From positions 16,843 through 80,842 of the forward strand of contig CAVPOO010000024.1 in the NCBI GenBank assembly GCA_963707015.1: 64,000 nucleotides of DNA, in the 5' to 3' direction. Below, one piece after another: positions 37,299-45,938 of this stretch. The position numbers were made by a program, and so were the translations under genes. The notes beneath the pieces are model-generated. The model saw only the letters and a list, made by a program, of their open reading frames with translations. It made no database searches and was not told where the DNA came from. Origin of the DNA: CAVPOO01 sp963707015 (lineage in GTDB: Bacteria; Pseudomonadota; Gammaproteobacteria; Thiohalobacterales; Thiohalobacteraceae). How positions within the stretch are numbered: the stretch's first letter is position 1; every line of letters begins with the position of its first letter.

Positions 37299-37490
37299 GT
37301 GAAATACTACGTCTGGCTGGATGTTACGGACAGGCCGGTCTCAAAGGCCTGGCCCTACGAAGACGAAACGGAACGCATGGCCGAGGAGCGGCGCCCGCCG
37401 CCTGCGGCCGCGAGCCTGCGCACGGGCACCAGGGAACAGCTCATGGAGCGGTACGGGCTGCGTGAGGAGGATTTTGCCGACAAAGGGTAG
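37299..37490 (+). CDS. Small hypothetical protein downstream of THUMP gene
   Basis: 63 residues from GTG 37299 (MKYYVWLDVTDRPVSKAWPY), highly charged and ending in YGLREEDFADKG. Close spacing to the THUMP gene suggests co-transcription. No family recognised; the ribosome site is weak. Confidence 0.5.
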   Translation: MKYYVWLDVTDRPVSKAWPYEDETERMAEERRPPPAAASLRTGTREQLMERYGLREEDFADKG

Positions 37491-37619
37491 TGGTCACGAA
37501 GCCTTTCGCTCATCCCCCGGCCAGGGTAACAGGTGCAGAGGCCCCACGGCGTGCCGGCGGTCTGGCAGATCACCCTGTTGAACGGGCGCGCCTTCGTGCG
37601 CGCGGGTGAGCCCTGCCCG
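37491..37619. other. Intergenic region
   Basis: It precedes candidate RNA D. No coding signal; the wider interval 37491-38272 holds only the two RNA candidates. Confidence 0.4.
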
Positions 37620-37712
37620 GAAAACAGGACGGCGGCCCGGAGGCCGCCGTAAGTTCTTTCCCAAACTAATATGAAGGGGCATCAATTTCTGCGCGAGACT
37701 CACGCTACGCTC
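37620..37712 (-). ncRNA. Candidate small RNA D, inverted homologue of E
   Basis: Minus-strand sequence GCGCAGAAATTGATGCCCCTT, then TTTGGGAAAGAACTTA, hairpin CGGCGGCC-UCCG-GGCCGCCG and UCCUGUUUU. It aligns over ~75 nt with E at 37939, which lies in the opposite orientation 230 bp away. Confidence 0.4.
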
Positions 37713-37938
37713 TCCTCCATGCGCGTGCCATGACCTGAATCAAAAATTGTTCCGCAAACTCGCGTTTGGCTCTCCGGCCAGCCCGCACAAAGTGGCGCTG
37801 CACGGCCTGGGAAGACCGAAGCTCGGTGTCGCACGCGAGTCGGCCGGGCTCAGCGCGCGGCAGTGAAGCGGGAACTGGCAGCTCAGGTACCTCAGTCCGC
37901 GATAATTGATCCAGGTCAAAGCGCGTAGCTGTGCACAA

Positions 37939-38028
37939 GCGTAAGTTAGGACCTGCGCAGAACTTGATGCCTCCTTACATCAATCTGGGAAAGAACTTAC
38001 GGCGGCCTTCGGGCCGCCGCTTTGTTAT
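37939..38028 (+). ncRNA. Candidate small RNA E, CCUCC loop and UUCG terminator
   Basis: Plus strand: GCGCAGAA, then UUGAUG-CCUCCUUA-CAUCAA (a 6-bp stem exposing an anti-Shine-Dalgarno CCUCC loop), UCUGGGAAAGAACUUA, and the hairpin CGGCGGCC-UUCG-GGCCGCCG with CUUUGUUAU. It is homologous to D. No open frame covers it convincingly. Confidence 0.42.
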
Positions 38029-38272
38029 ATCCGGCTCATGCGGCATGGCCAGGGGGATCCTGTTGGGAGCCGTCGCCAGACCGCCTGGCTGCAGTCCTTG
38101 ATCCAGGTCAACTACGAGGCGCCATTTGCCGCCGTCACCTGTCCTTTTGGCCATACTTGAAGCAGGAAGGGAGACAAACCACTTGGGCGAGACCCGCGGT
38201 CGCTGGTGTGGCCTGTCGCGCACCCGCCAGTCGGTAATGCCGCCGTGGTGAGCGTCGAGAGAGGAAAAGATC

Positions 38273-38484
38273 ATGCCGAATTCGAACCAGCGTAGTCCCC
38301 GTTATGTCGTTGCCGCAGTTGCGGCATTGGCGTTCGTGCTGTGCGGCGCGCCGGCAAGCGCTGCGAGCTGGACTGAATCCACCGACACCAGTGACCTCCC
38401 GGGTACCGCATCTTTGTGCGCTTTCAGGATGCCGGCGGCGTGACGCGAGGCTCAACGAGCGTGGCGGTGCGGACAGCCCAGTGA
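38273..38484 (+). pseudogene. Chimeric remnant of a secreted protein
   Basis: ATG 38273, with GAGAGGA upstream, encodes a good signal peptide (VVAAVAALAFVLCGAPASA) and ASWTESTDTSDLPG. That frame then ends at 38443. A second frame from about 38395 reads YRIFVRFQDAGGVTRGSTSV then AVRTAQ and stops at 38484. The second part matches the RIFVRFRDAAGVTRGSTSVA segment of the PQQ sugar dehydrogenase at 15961. The remnant therefore joins a signal peptide to a small piece of a paralogous domain with a frameshift. Confidence 0.65.
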
Positions 38485-38695
38485 CCCGCGCGTGCCACAC
38501 ACCAGGCGGGGTCCGGTCGTTTGCCGCTTCGCCTGCGGTCTGATCGATCTTCGGCACTTCCGCTTACGCCCCGCCGGGAGTAGTCTTCGATAAAACGCCG
38601 CCCCGCCGGGCGGGAAGGGCTGTTCGCCGGTGATCAGTCACAGCAGGCGCAATCACGAAATGAGGTGGGTTGGCCCGGCTGACGAGGGGGTGGGA

Positions 38696-39064
38696 ATGGT
38701 GTCACGAACGCGACTGTGTCTGGCCATCCCGTTGCTCTGGTTCAGCGCGGCAGTCCTGGCACAGGAGCCTGACGGCAACAGTCTGCTCAGGCAATGTCAG
38801 TTCGCGCTTGATTCAAATGAAGGTCAGACAACCCGGGAGTTCATGGGTGGCGCGTATTGCCTGGGCATGGTTCGTGGCATCTACGCACTGAATGACTATT
38901 ACATGTCGCTTGGGCGATCGGTCATGTGTCTTCCCGAGGAGCTTACCCTCACCCGCATGGTAGAGGTCGTCATGAGGTATCTGTCGGATCATCCGGCGCA
39001 GCTGCATGAACCGGACACGGCGCTTGCGGTGCTCGCCCTGCAGTCCGCATTCCCTTGTCCCTGA
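38696..39064 (+). CDS. Secreted Rap1a/Tai immunity-like protein
   Basis: 122 residues: a signal peptide (LCLAIPLLWFSAAVLAQ) and a helical domain with paired cysteines (RQCQFALDS, GAYCLGMVRGIYAL, VMCLPEEL, SAFPCP). It has the ALQSAFPC end typical of Rap1a/Tai immunity-domain proteins. No type VI secretion or toxin gene is nearby, so immunity is doubtful and a general periplasmic role is likely. The start at 38696 follows a GAGGGGG run. Confidence 0.7.
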   Translation: MVSRTRLCLAIPLLWFSAAVLAQEPDGNSLLRQCQFALDSNEGQTTREFMGGAYCLGMVRGIYALNDYYMSLGRSVMCLPEELTLTRMVEVVMRYLSDHPAQLHEPDTALAVLALQSAFPCP

Positions 39065-39144
39065 GCCTCCAGGCCCCTGGCCTGGCTGGAAACGCCATAC
39101 GCGAGGGCGCAAGCTGCTTGCGGCCAGACTGCCTCACACGTTAC

Positions 39145-39483
39145 CTAGCGGTACCGGGAGAGCTCGCGAAAGTTCGGACAGAAGGTGTGCTCGGGGATGT
39201 CTTTGCCGTTTTTCAGGTAGTCATCGCATGTCTCTATCGTGGTGCAATGCTTGCACACGAGAAGATGTTTTTCGACGGCGACAGGTTGCGCCTTGCGCAG
39301 GAATCGGGCACGTGTCACGCCCGCATGCGGCAGCATTTTGTCGATACGCAGCGCCGTCATTCTACTCACGACATCCTGACGGTAACGCCTGAGCTGCCGC
39401 ACGCTTCTGCTGACGCCGAGGACCATTGCCACGAACGATACGGCGACAATCACCACCAGGATCATGGTAAGTGAAGAGTCCAT
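39145..39483 (-). CDS. DUF6455-like membrane-anchored Cys protein
   Basis: 112 residues: an N-terminal helix (MILVVIVAVSFVAMVLGVS), then a basic helical stretch and a C-terminal Cys module (LLVCKHCTTIETCDDYL ... HTFCPN) typical of DUF6455. The four cysteines could bind a metal or iron-sulfur cluster. Function is unknown. Its start overlaps no other gene; the methyltransferase gene is divergent at 39624. Confidence 0.72.
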   Translation of the reverse strand: MDSSLTMILVVIVAVSFVAMVLGVSRSVRQLRRYRQDVVSRMTALRIDKMLPHAGVTRARFLRKAQPVAVEKHLLVCKHCTTIETCDDYLKNGKDIPEHTFCPNFRELSRYR

Positions 39484-39623
39484 CGAGTGTCTCCTCCTCC
39501 TTCTTTGTTGGATTTTTGCGCGAAGCTAGCACAGGGGCGCCAGCGCCGATATCCGGAAAACTACCTACGGTGAGGGCCGCTGCGCCGCGAAATTGTTCCG
39601 CGGCCGGCATTGAACGATCGATC

Positions 39624-40433
39624 ATGGCGAGATTGACACCCGATGAACTCGAACGGCTGGATCCTTATACATTCATGGCCGTGCTCGGGAAAAAGGTGAT
39701 CCGGCCGGGGGGCGCCAGAGCGACCGAAACGTTGTTTCGCATGGCCGGCCTGGGGGCGGGCCACACCGTCCTGGATATCGGCTGCGGAGTAGGGACCACG
39801 GCCATCCAGCTCGCGTCACGGTTCGGCTGTCGCGTGACAGGCGTGGATCTGGACAGCCTCATGATCGAGTATGCCAGGCGCAATATCCACAGGGCCGGGC
39901 TGGAGGACACAATCACACTGCGTCAGGGCGATATCCAGGCACTGCCGTTTGCCGACGCCGCCTTCGACGTTGTCACCATAGAGGCGGTAACCATGTTTAC
40001 GCCGCATCAGCAAAGATCGGTGCAGGAGGCGGTGCGTGTCTGCCGGCCCGGTGGCCGTATCTTCGATCATGAGTTCGTATGGGTCAGGCAGCCGCCACGC
40101 GATCTGCGGCACGTTTTCGATAATCTGGTCTGTCCCGGAATGTCATTCGAGACGCAACGGGAATGGCGGGAACTCTACCGGGCAGCGGGACAGGAACAGA
40201 TTCGGACTGTCGCTGTGCCATTCGATCTGCTGACCTTCAGGGGCATGCTGCGCGATGAGGGGGTGGGGGGTACTCTCGCCTTTATCGCCCGATCGATGTC
40301 GCGCTGGTCCTACCTGAAAAAGATGCTGTGGTTGAGCCATCGAATCCTCAAGGTATCGCCCTACCTCGGCTCGGTGGTGATTGTAAGCAGCAAACCCCCC
40401 GTGACGGACCCGTCCGACCGGCTGGGGCGGTGA
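39624..40433 (+). CDS. SAM-dependent methyltransferase
   Basis: 269 residues, class I methyltransferase fold: VLDIGCGVGTTAIQLASRFG (SAM motif I), VTGVDLDSLMIEYAR, GDIQALPFADAAFDVV and VRVCRPGGRIFDHE. The substrate is unknown; the layout is that of ubiquinone/small-molecule methyltransferases. ATG 39624 (MARLTPDEL) is preferred over an upstream ATG that would overlap the DUF6455 gene. Confidence 0.8.
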   Translation: MARLTPDELERLDPYTFMAVLGKKVIRPGGARATETLFRMAGLGAGHTVLDIGCGVGTTAIQLASRFGCRVTGVDLDSLMIEYARRNIHRAGLEDTITLRQGDIQALPFADAAFDVVTIEAVTMFTPHQQRSVQEAVRVCRPGGRIFDHEFVWVRQPPRDLRHVFDNLVCPGMSFETQREWRELYRAAGQEQIRTVAVPFDLLTFRGMLRDEGVGGTLAFIARSMSRWSYLKKMLWLSHRILKVSPYLGSVVIVSSKPPVTDPSDRLGR

Positions 40434-40697
40434 TGAGCAGTAACAGGCCGTGAGACGGTATTTCGGCACCCACCCTGTAGCTCTGTGACCGTTTCGGCCG
40501 GAATCCGGCCCGATCCTCGCCAGGTGAAGAAATGTCGTGGATTTCAGGACCCTCATGACGCGGCATCAGGAACGGTGGAAAGTCCCGCCGGTGCCGGGAC
40601 AGTCCAAACGGCTCGCCCAGGCAGATTTCAGTGTCCTGTGATTTGCCATGAATTGCGACTACAATCATGTGTATTCAGAAAGTAACAGGTGACTGAA
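40434..40697. other. Intergenic region before the cytochrome c gene
   Basis: No coding signal; it presumably carries the cytochrome promoter. Confidence 0.35.
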
Positions 40698-41237
40698 ATG
40701 ATGTTGAGGCATATCCCGGCGTTGTCCGCGCCCATTCCCTTCCTCTTGACACTTTCATTCTGTGTGGCCGGAATTTCCAGTCTGGCGATCGCGGGTGCCG
40801 CGGCAGAGGGCAAATCAGGGAGCGGCGATCCGCCATACCAGGTCGTAGACGGCAAGGTCGATGCGTCCACCTACCTCGGCTGGCGCGTGTTTCATTCGGC
40901 CTGTTACGGCTGTCATGGTGTGGATGCCACCGGAACGACAGTCGCACCTGACCTGGTCGAGCGTATCAAAACGATGGACGCGCGCGATTTCACGGACGTG
41001 GTTCTGACCCGCTACCGGATCACGCTGGGATTTGATGACGCCGCTGCGGACGACAATACCGCGCTCCGCCAGCAATTTCTCGAGCTGGTGCTGAAACATG
41101 AGCGGGGCCAGCTGATCATGCCGGAATGGGGCCGGGACGCCAATGTGCAGCCGCACTTGCTGGATATATACGCCTATCTTCGCGCCCGTTCGGACGGTGC
41201 GCTGGGTCCCGGCCGCCCGCAGAAGATGTCCGAATAA
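40698..41237 (+). CDS. c-type cytochrome, methanol-metabolism-related type
   Basis: 179 residues with a signal peptide (FLLTLSFCVAGISSLAIAG). DPPYQVVDGKVDASTYLGWR leads to heme motif CYGCH; a distal Met lies in QLIMPEWG, and the end reads DIYAYLRARSDGALGPGRP. This layout matches the cytochromes annotated as methanol-metabolism-related (XoxG-like) that take electrons from lanthanide methanol dehydrogenases. No xoxF is in the window, so the partner is inferred. It converges on fhcC with 6 bp between the stops. Confidence 0.75.
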   Translation: MMLRHIPALSAPIPFLLTLSFCVAGISSLAIAGAAAEGKSGSGDPPYQVVDGKVDASTYLGWRVFHSACYGCHGVDATGTTVAPDLVERIKTMDARDFTDVVLTRYRITLGFDDAAADDNTALRQQFLELVLKHERGQLIMPEWGRDANVQPHLLDIYAYLRARSDGALGPGRPQKMSE

Positions 41238-41243
41238 GTCGGG

Positions 41244-42062
41244 CTATCTGACCCACACCAGCAATTCGCCCTTGCCATCGCAGGCGAGGTCACCCGCATA
41301 GCGGCGCACGCGTAACTGGCCCTTGTCGAGCCGGGAAAAGCGGCTGTCCAGGTCCGCGAATGAGTCCAGCAGCAGGTGCAGAAAACCGAGCCTGTGCTCA
41401 CCACAGTCATTGAGGGTGGCAGGTAACGAGGCGGGCAGTTGCCTGAACAGCAGCGTTCCCCGCCGCATGCCGTAGCCGGCGGCGATTCCGACCTTGCCCA
41501 GCACGGCGATGGTGCCGGCCACCATACGCGCTCCGCAATAGTCACCGGTATCGCCTTCGATCAGGATATAGCCGCGGCGCATCCGGTCACCGGTACGGTC
41601 ACCGGCGTTGCCCGTGACCAGGAGGGTGCCGCCCCGCATACCCCGGTGATCGCCGGGGATCGCGGCACCGGCAAAGTCACCACAGCTGCCCCTCAGGTGG
41701 ATCATGCCGTTGTGCATGCCGCTGGCCGTCCAGTGGCCGCTATCGCCGTGGACCTCGATGTTACCCCCGCGCATGCCCAGACCCAGGTAGTCGCCGGTAT
41801 TGCCGTACACCCGGATGCGCCCGGTTTCCATGCCGGCGCCGATTGCGTCCAGCCTCGCGCAGCTGTTACGGATCACCAGATCCTGTGGATCCTCTCCCGT
41901 AATCTCGAAAAGCTCACCGACCTGCATGCGCCGGTTACCACAGCTCAGGCCCAGCCGGGCGACGTCCTCCGGGCTCGCGCCGGACAGACGGTCCGGACGC
42001 ACAGCCGACAGGTCGATGCGGTGCAGGGGTTCATCACGCAGGGTCAGTGTCAGGGCCGTCAC
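41244..42062 (-). CDS. fhcC: Formyltransferase/hydrolase complex subunit C
   Basis: 272 residues with the regular glycine-rich beta-helix of FwdC/FhcC: repeated IRVYGNTGDYLGLGMRGG, IHLRGSCGDFAGAAIPG and ILIEGDTGDYCGARMVAG. It is a scaffold of the cytoplasmic Fhc complex, which hydrolyses formyl-methylofuran to formate. ATGA overlap with fhcD (42059-42062) shows translational coupling. It is the last gene of fhcB-A-D-C. Confidence 0.93.
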   Translation of the reverse strand: MTALTLTLRDEPLHRIDLSAVRPDRLSGASPEDVARLGLSCGNRRMQVGELFEITGEDPQDLVIRNSCARLDAIGAGMETGRIRVYGNTGDYLGLGMRGGNIEVHGDSGHWTASGMHNGMIHLRGSCGDFAGAAIPGDHRGMRGGTLLVTGNAGDRTGDRMRRGYILIEGDTGDYCGARMVAGTIAVLGKVGIAAGYGMRRGTLLFRQLPASLPATLNDCGEHRLGFLHLLLDSFADLDSRFSRLDKGQLRVRRYAGDLACDGKGELLVWVR

Positions 42063-42955
42063 GCCAGGATCTCCCGCAGGTGAAAATGATACTGGCCGAG
42101 TTTGCCGCCGTAGTTGCCGGCCGATATGCGCCTGACACCGTGTTGCGCGCCCAGTGCGCAGGCGGCCTCGATCCCGGCCCGCATCGCCGTGCGTATGTCG
42201 CTGTCATTGACACCGTCGATGACAATCTCGAGTACGGCTTCGATATCGGGCGTCAGTTGCGTCGCGGTCATGCCCGTCAGCGTCGGGCAGAAGGCCTGGT
42301 TGGTGGAGGCCGGCAGTGCCGGATATTTCGAGCCCACCTTGGATCCCGAGCGGACCACCCCGCCGGGAAAGGGCATGATGACATTCGGTACCTCGCGCAT
42401 GGCAGCGATGGCGGCTTCGCAGGCGCTCAGCGCCTGTTCCTGTGAGACGGCCAGGATCAGAAAGTTGCCCCCGCCGACGGCGTCGGTGTAGCCGGTGCTT
42501 TCCTCGCAGAGAAACTCACCGTCCATGACCGGGATGCGCCAGTAACGGCGTTCGCCGATCAGCTTTGAAGTCTGGTAACCGTCGCCGAAGAAGCGGATGT
42601 TACGCCCGAGGTTGAGGGTCTTGTCGCCGTGCATTCCGGCAAATACGGCACTGCTCGGTGCGGTCAGCAGACACTGACCGACGCGATTTTCCAGTTGCTT
42701 GCCAAGGGCCTTGCTGGACATGCCGAACAGCAGCACCGAAACACCGGGGCGCCCGTCCGGGGTGGCTTCGGCGGGCAGCTCGGACTCGATGCCGGCCTCG
42801 ACGCCGCAGCCGATCACCGAGGTCGCGAAGCCGGTCATGGATTCGGCCGCATGGCGTGCCCAGCGGTGATTCAATGCCGTGACAAGCACCCGCGTCGCCT
42901 TCATGCCGAAGGCCTCGGCAAAGGTGTCATCGATGGTCACGCCGTTGATGATCAT
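42059..42955 (-). CDS. fhcD: Formylmethanofuran:H4MPT formyltransferase
   Basis: 298 residues of the Ftr/FhcD family: MIINGVTIDDTFAEAFGMKA at the start, then EKxxGxRxxR-like GERRYWRIPVMDGEFLCEES and VIMPFPGGVVRSGSKVGSKY, and KLGQYHFHLREIL at the end. It moves the formyl group from formyl-H4MPT to methylofuran. Start ATG 42955 overlaps the fhcA stop by 4 bp. An upstream extension of the frame is antisense-free but unsupported. Confidence 0.93.
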   Translation of the reverse strand: MIINGVTIDDTFAEAFGMKATRVLVTALNHRWARHAAESMTGFATSVIGCGVEAGIESELPAEATPDGRPGVSVLLFGMSSKALGKQLENRVGQCLLTAPSSAVFAGMHGDKTLNLGRNIRFFGDGYQTSKLIGERRYWRIPVMDGEFLCEESTGYTDAVGGGNFLILAVSQEQALSACEAAIAAMREVPNVIMPFPGGVVRSGSKVGSKYPALPASTNQAFCPTLTGMTATQLTPDIEAVLEIVIDGVNDSDIRTAMRAGIEAACALGAQHGVRRISAGNYGGKLGQYHFHLREILA

Positions 42956-44622
42956 GGGGCAGCTCGTGGCGCACAGGTGGTGCTCATGACCGGACTGCCG
43001 ATACCCTCGGCCATTTCGTCCCGGCTGATCTTGAAGTTTTCCATCTGGATGCCGCGGTAGCGGTCGAAGTACGCTTTCAGTGAGTGTTCGATGCCGCGGT
43101 CGAATTCGGGACATACGGCATGCGTGCCACCACGGGTGACCGCACAGATCTCACCGTCACGCACCACCAGTTTTCCATTCTTGAACACATAGGCGGGGCG
43201 CTCAAACATGCGTTCCCGGTTGGCATCATCGCGGTAGACGGTGATATCGGCAAAGGCGCCGGCAGCCAGGTGACCGCGATCCTTGAGACCGAGTATGCGG
43301 GCGGGTCCGGCGCGCGTCATGATCGCCATCTCATACAGGGAATACTCGCGCGTCAGGCCGGACAGACGCGAACAGGCGGCTGCCTCCGGATGAATCTGCT
43401 CCAGCATGGATTCGCGGAAACTGCGGTCCATCAGCAGGCGGATCAAATGCGGGTAACTGGTGAAGGGTGCACCGTTGGGATGATCGGTGGTGAGGAAGAC
43501 CCGCCAGGGGTCGTCGACCATCAGAAAGATTTCCAGGCCGATCGCCCACTGCATGGCATTGACGAAATTCCGGTCGCGGTAACGGAACGGGACCACGCCG
43601 CAACCGGCGTCGCATTCGATATCCATGCAGACCCACTTGTTGGGTTGCGCGTACCCGTGGTTGGCATACTGACGCATGGTATCGCCGGAGACGGTAACCG
43701 TCTGCCCGAACATCACCTGGCCAATGTCGGCGCTGATATTGGGGCTGGAATTGATGGCCTCGGCAATCTCTGCGGCTGCCGAGGAAAATTTGCGCTCGCC
43801 CTCGGTGCCGTAGCTGTGAAACTGGATATGGGTCAGGTGCAGCGGCAGTCCCTCGGCAGCGCGCATGGTTTCCAGGGTCGTGCGGTAGTTGCCGGGAACC
43901 CCCAGATTGCTGGCGTGCACGTGCAGGGGATGCGGCACGCCCAGTTCGTACAGGGCGCGGCTGAGGCGCTGCACGATCTGGCGCGGCGTGATCTCGTAGT
44001 AGGGGCTCGGTTCGTCGATGTCCAGTTTGCGCGCGTTGAACTTGAACGCGTTAATGCCGCCCGGGTTGACAACCTTGATGCCTATGCACTGGGTGGCGTG
44101 CAGAGTCCAGGCGACGTAGTCATTGATCACGCCCTGTTCGGCACCCTCGGCGAGCAGCCGCAACAGGAAGTCATCATTGCCCAGCATGGCGTAGCCGCCG
44201 GTATCGAGGATCGGCGTATCCGCCATCTCCATATGTGCCTGGCGCGCATTGACCGGCAGCACGGCCGGTTCGAAGGCCGCGGTGTAGCCCATTTCGGCAT
44301 AGCGATAGCCGGTCAGAAAGGTCGACGGTGTCGCATGACTGCAGCCGGAGCGGGTCACGGCGGTGTGTTCGACCGGTGCCTGTCGACACAATTCCGGCAT
44401 CAGGGTGCGCGCGACATTTACCTTGCCCCCGCCAATATGGGTATGCAGATCGATGGCGCCGGCCATGACGACGCTCCCGCGCAGGTCATACTCGGCATCG
44501 ATCGTCGCGTCGGCAGCGGGTGCGTCGGCGATGCGGTCGTCGTGGATATACAGGTCGCGGACCTCGCCATCGATGCCGTTGGCGGGATCGTAGACAGTTC
44601 CGGCAGTTAATTTGATCAGCAT
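42952..44622 (-). CDS. fhcA: Formyltransferase/hydrolase complex subunit A
   Basis: 556 residues, amidohydrolase fold (FwdA/FhcA). AIDLHTHIGGGKVNVAR near 57 gives the metal-binding HxH, and FLTTDHPNGAPFTSYPHLI carries the conserved catalytic Asp. NxxKFNxRK-like FKFNARKLDID is also present. It performs formyl-group hydrolysis on methylofuran. It lies 35 bp after fhcB and overlaps fhcD by 4 bp. Confidence 0.93.
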   Translation of the reverse strand: MLIKLTAGTVYDPANGIDGEVRDLYIHDDRIADAPAADATIDAEYDLRGSVVMAGAIDLHTHIGGGKVNVARTLMPELCRQAPVEHTAVTRSGCSHATPSTFLTGYRYAEMGYTAAFEPAVLPVNARQAHMEMADTPILDTGGYAMLGNDDFLLRLLAEGAEQGVINDYVAWTLHATQCIGIKVVNPGGINAFKFNARKLDIDEPSPYYEITPRQIVQRLSRALYELGVPHPLHVHASNLGVPGNYRTTLETMRAAEGLPLHLTHIQFHSYGTEGERKFSSAAAEIAEAINSSPNISADIGQVMFGQTVTVSGDTMRQYANHGYAQPNKWVCMDIECDAGCGVVPFRYRDRNFVNAMQWAIGLEIFLMVDDPWRVFLTTDHPNGAPFTSYPHLIRLLMDRSFRESMLEQIHPEAAACSRLSGLTREYSLYEMAIMTRAGPARILGLKDRGHLAAGAFADITVYRDDANRERMFERPAYVFKNGKLVVRDGEICAVTRGGTHAVCPEFDRGIEHSLKAYFDRYRGIQMENFKISRDEMAEGIGSPVMSTTCAPRAAP

Positions 44623-44657
44623 GATGATTCGACTGGCATGAGTGTCGTCCGGGATGA

Positions 44658-45938
44658 CTATAGGCCTTCGATGATGGCGTTCAGAACCGTGGCGACCGCG
44701 GGCAGACCCGAGCGGCGCAGACCGCGCAACGGCAGGCTCACGACACTGTCACAGCGGTACACATGGCCCGCGTGATCGAGTCCGGGTGTCGCGACCGGGA
44801 TGAACACCTCGGGTACGTTCTCGCACTGCATGCCGGCGCGCCCCAGCACGATAGCGGGGATACTGACCGAAGGCGGTATGCGCTGCGCATCGAAGGCCGA
44901 TATCCACAGCACGAGGTCTGCCTCTTTGTCCCGCAGCAGCTGCGCCCCGTGGTACTGGACCGGATCGAAATGCGGGCAGCCGTTCGCCAGGCTGATGCGT
45001 GTCGGAAAACCCGCCTGCCAGGTTGCCACCTGGGAAAACGTGTAATCGCCGTTGTCGCCCCCGAGGGGCAGGCCGGAGCAGCGGGTGCTGGCGTTCAGGG
45101 CCTTCACCAGTTCGCAAAAGGCCTGCACGGCCAGTTCGGCGTGCGGAAAATCGAGCGCCGCGGTCACCCAGGCGATCACGCCATAGTGCGCGGCGCCAAG
45201 GCGTGTCAGCAGCTCGCGCAGCCGATCGATGCCGACGCCGCCGACATCCTCAGTCTGCAGGGAATGCCCTCGCAGCAGCGCGCGTAAGGCCATGGCGACG
45301 TCGCCCAGCCGCTCGGTGGGGCAGGTGATCCTCGTAATGCGGGTGTGGTCCGGCGCCGCCGAGGCCTCGGCATCGGGACCGATCAGGATCAGTTCGCGTC
45401 CGGCCGTGTGCCGCCCGAACATGGATTCGGCGTCGGCGAAAAAGCGTTCATGGAAACGCGGCAGACGCTGTTCGAGGCCGCTACCGAAGATCACGAGCAG
45501 ATCGGCGCGGTTACGGACTTCGCCCAGTGTCGCGGTCATCCAGCCGCTGTCCTGGATGGCCAGCAGATTGCGCAGCATGGAAGCGCTGTTCATGTGATCG
45601 AGAACCGCGCCTGTCCGGTCTGCCAGGTGCAGCGCGGCCCGCGCCCCCGCCACGTCGGTGCCGAGTCCGCCGAACAGGGGCAGCCGTGCACGGCCCAGCA
45701 GCGACGCAGCGTGGGCAACGGCCTCGTCCAGCGAACAGGCCTGGCCCTGAATGCGCGGCTGGTGGTCGCCGGCGTCGGGAATCGAAACCGCCGTGAAGCC
45801 GCGCTGGCTCAAGGGGCAGCCATTGGCCAGCACAGCGAGCTGCTCGTCGGCAAGCACGAGAGTCAGGTCATCGCAGCACAGACCGCAGAAAGGACAGGCG
45901 ACGTTGTGATGCAGGCCTTCTGTTGGTTGCTGATTCAT
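44658..45938 (-). CDS. fhcB: Formyltransferase/hydrolase complex subunit B
   Basis: 426 residues, the degenerate FwdB homologue of methylotrophs. The N-terminus keeps CPFCGLCCDDL and a later Cys (ANGCPLSQRG), the old iron-sulfur site. The body resembles molybdopterin domains but in this family does not catalyse redox chemistry (family knowledge). It is the first gene of the fhc operon; its promoter should lie in the 714-bp divergent region. Confidence 0.9.
   Translation of the reverse strand: MNQQPTEGLHHNVACPFCGLCCDDLTLVLADEQLAVLANGCPLSQRGFTAVSIPDAGDHQPRIQGQACSLDEAVAHAASLLGRARLPLFGGLGTDVAGARAALHLADRTGAVLDHMNSASMLRNLLAIQDSGWMTATLGEVRNRADLLVIFGSGLEQRLPRFHERFFADAESMFGRHTAGRELILIGPDAEASAAPDHTRITRITCPTERLGDVAMALRALLRGHSLQTEDVGGVGIDRLRELLTRLGAAHYGVIAWVTAALDFPHAELAVQAFCELVKALNASTRCSGLPLGGDNGDYTFSQVATWQAGFPTRISLANGCPHFDPVQYHGAQLLRDKEADLVLWISAFDAQRIPPSVSIPAIVLGRAGMQCENVPEVFIPVATPGLDHAGHVYRCDSVVSLPLRGLRRSGLPAVATVLNAIIEGL

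Noticed and set aside
38696..39064. Type VI immunity protein with a linked effector.
   Set aside because: The fold resembles Rap1a/Tai, but no secretion or effector gene is adjacent.
43084..44610. A 508-residue open frame on the plus strand.
   Set aside because: It is antisense to fhcA, a certain gene, and has no domain; it is a by-product of GC-rich codon use.
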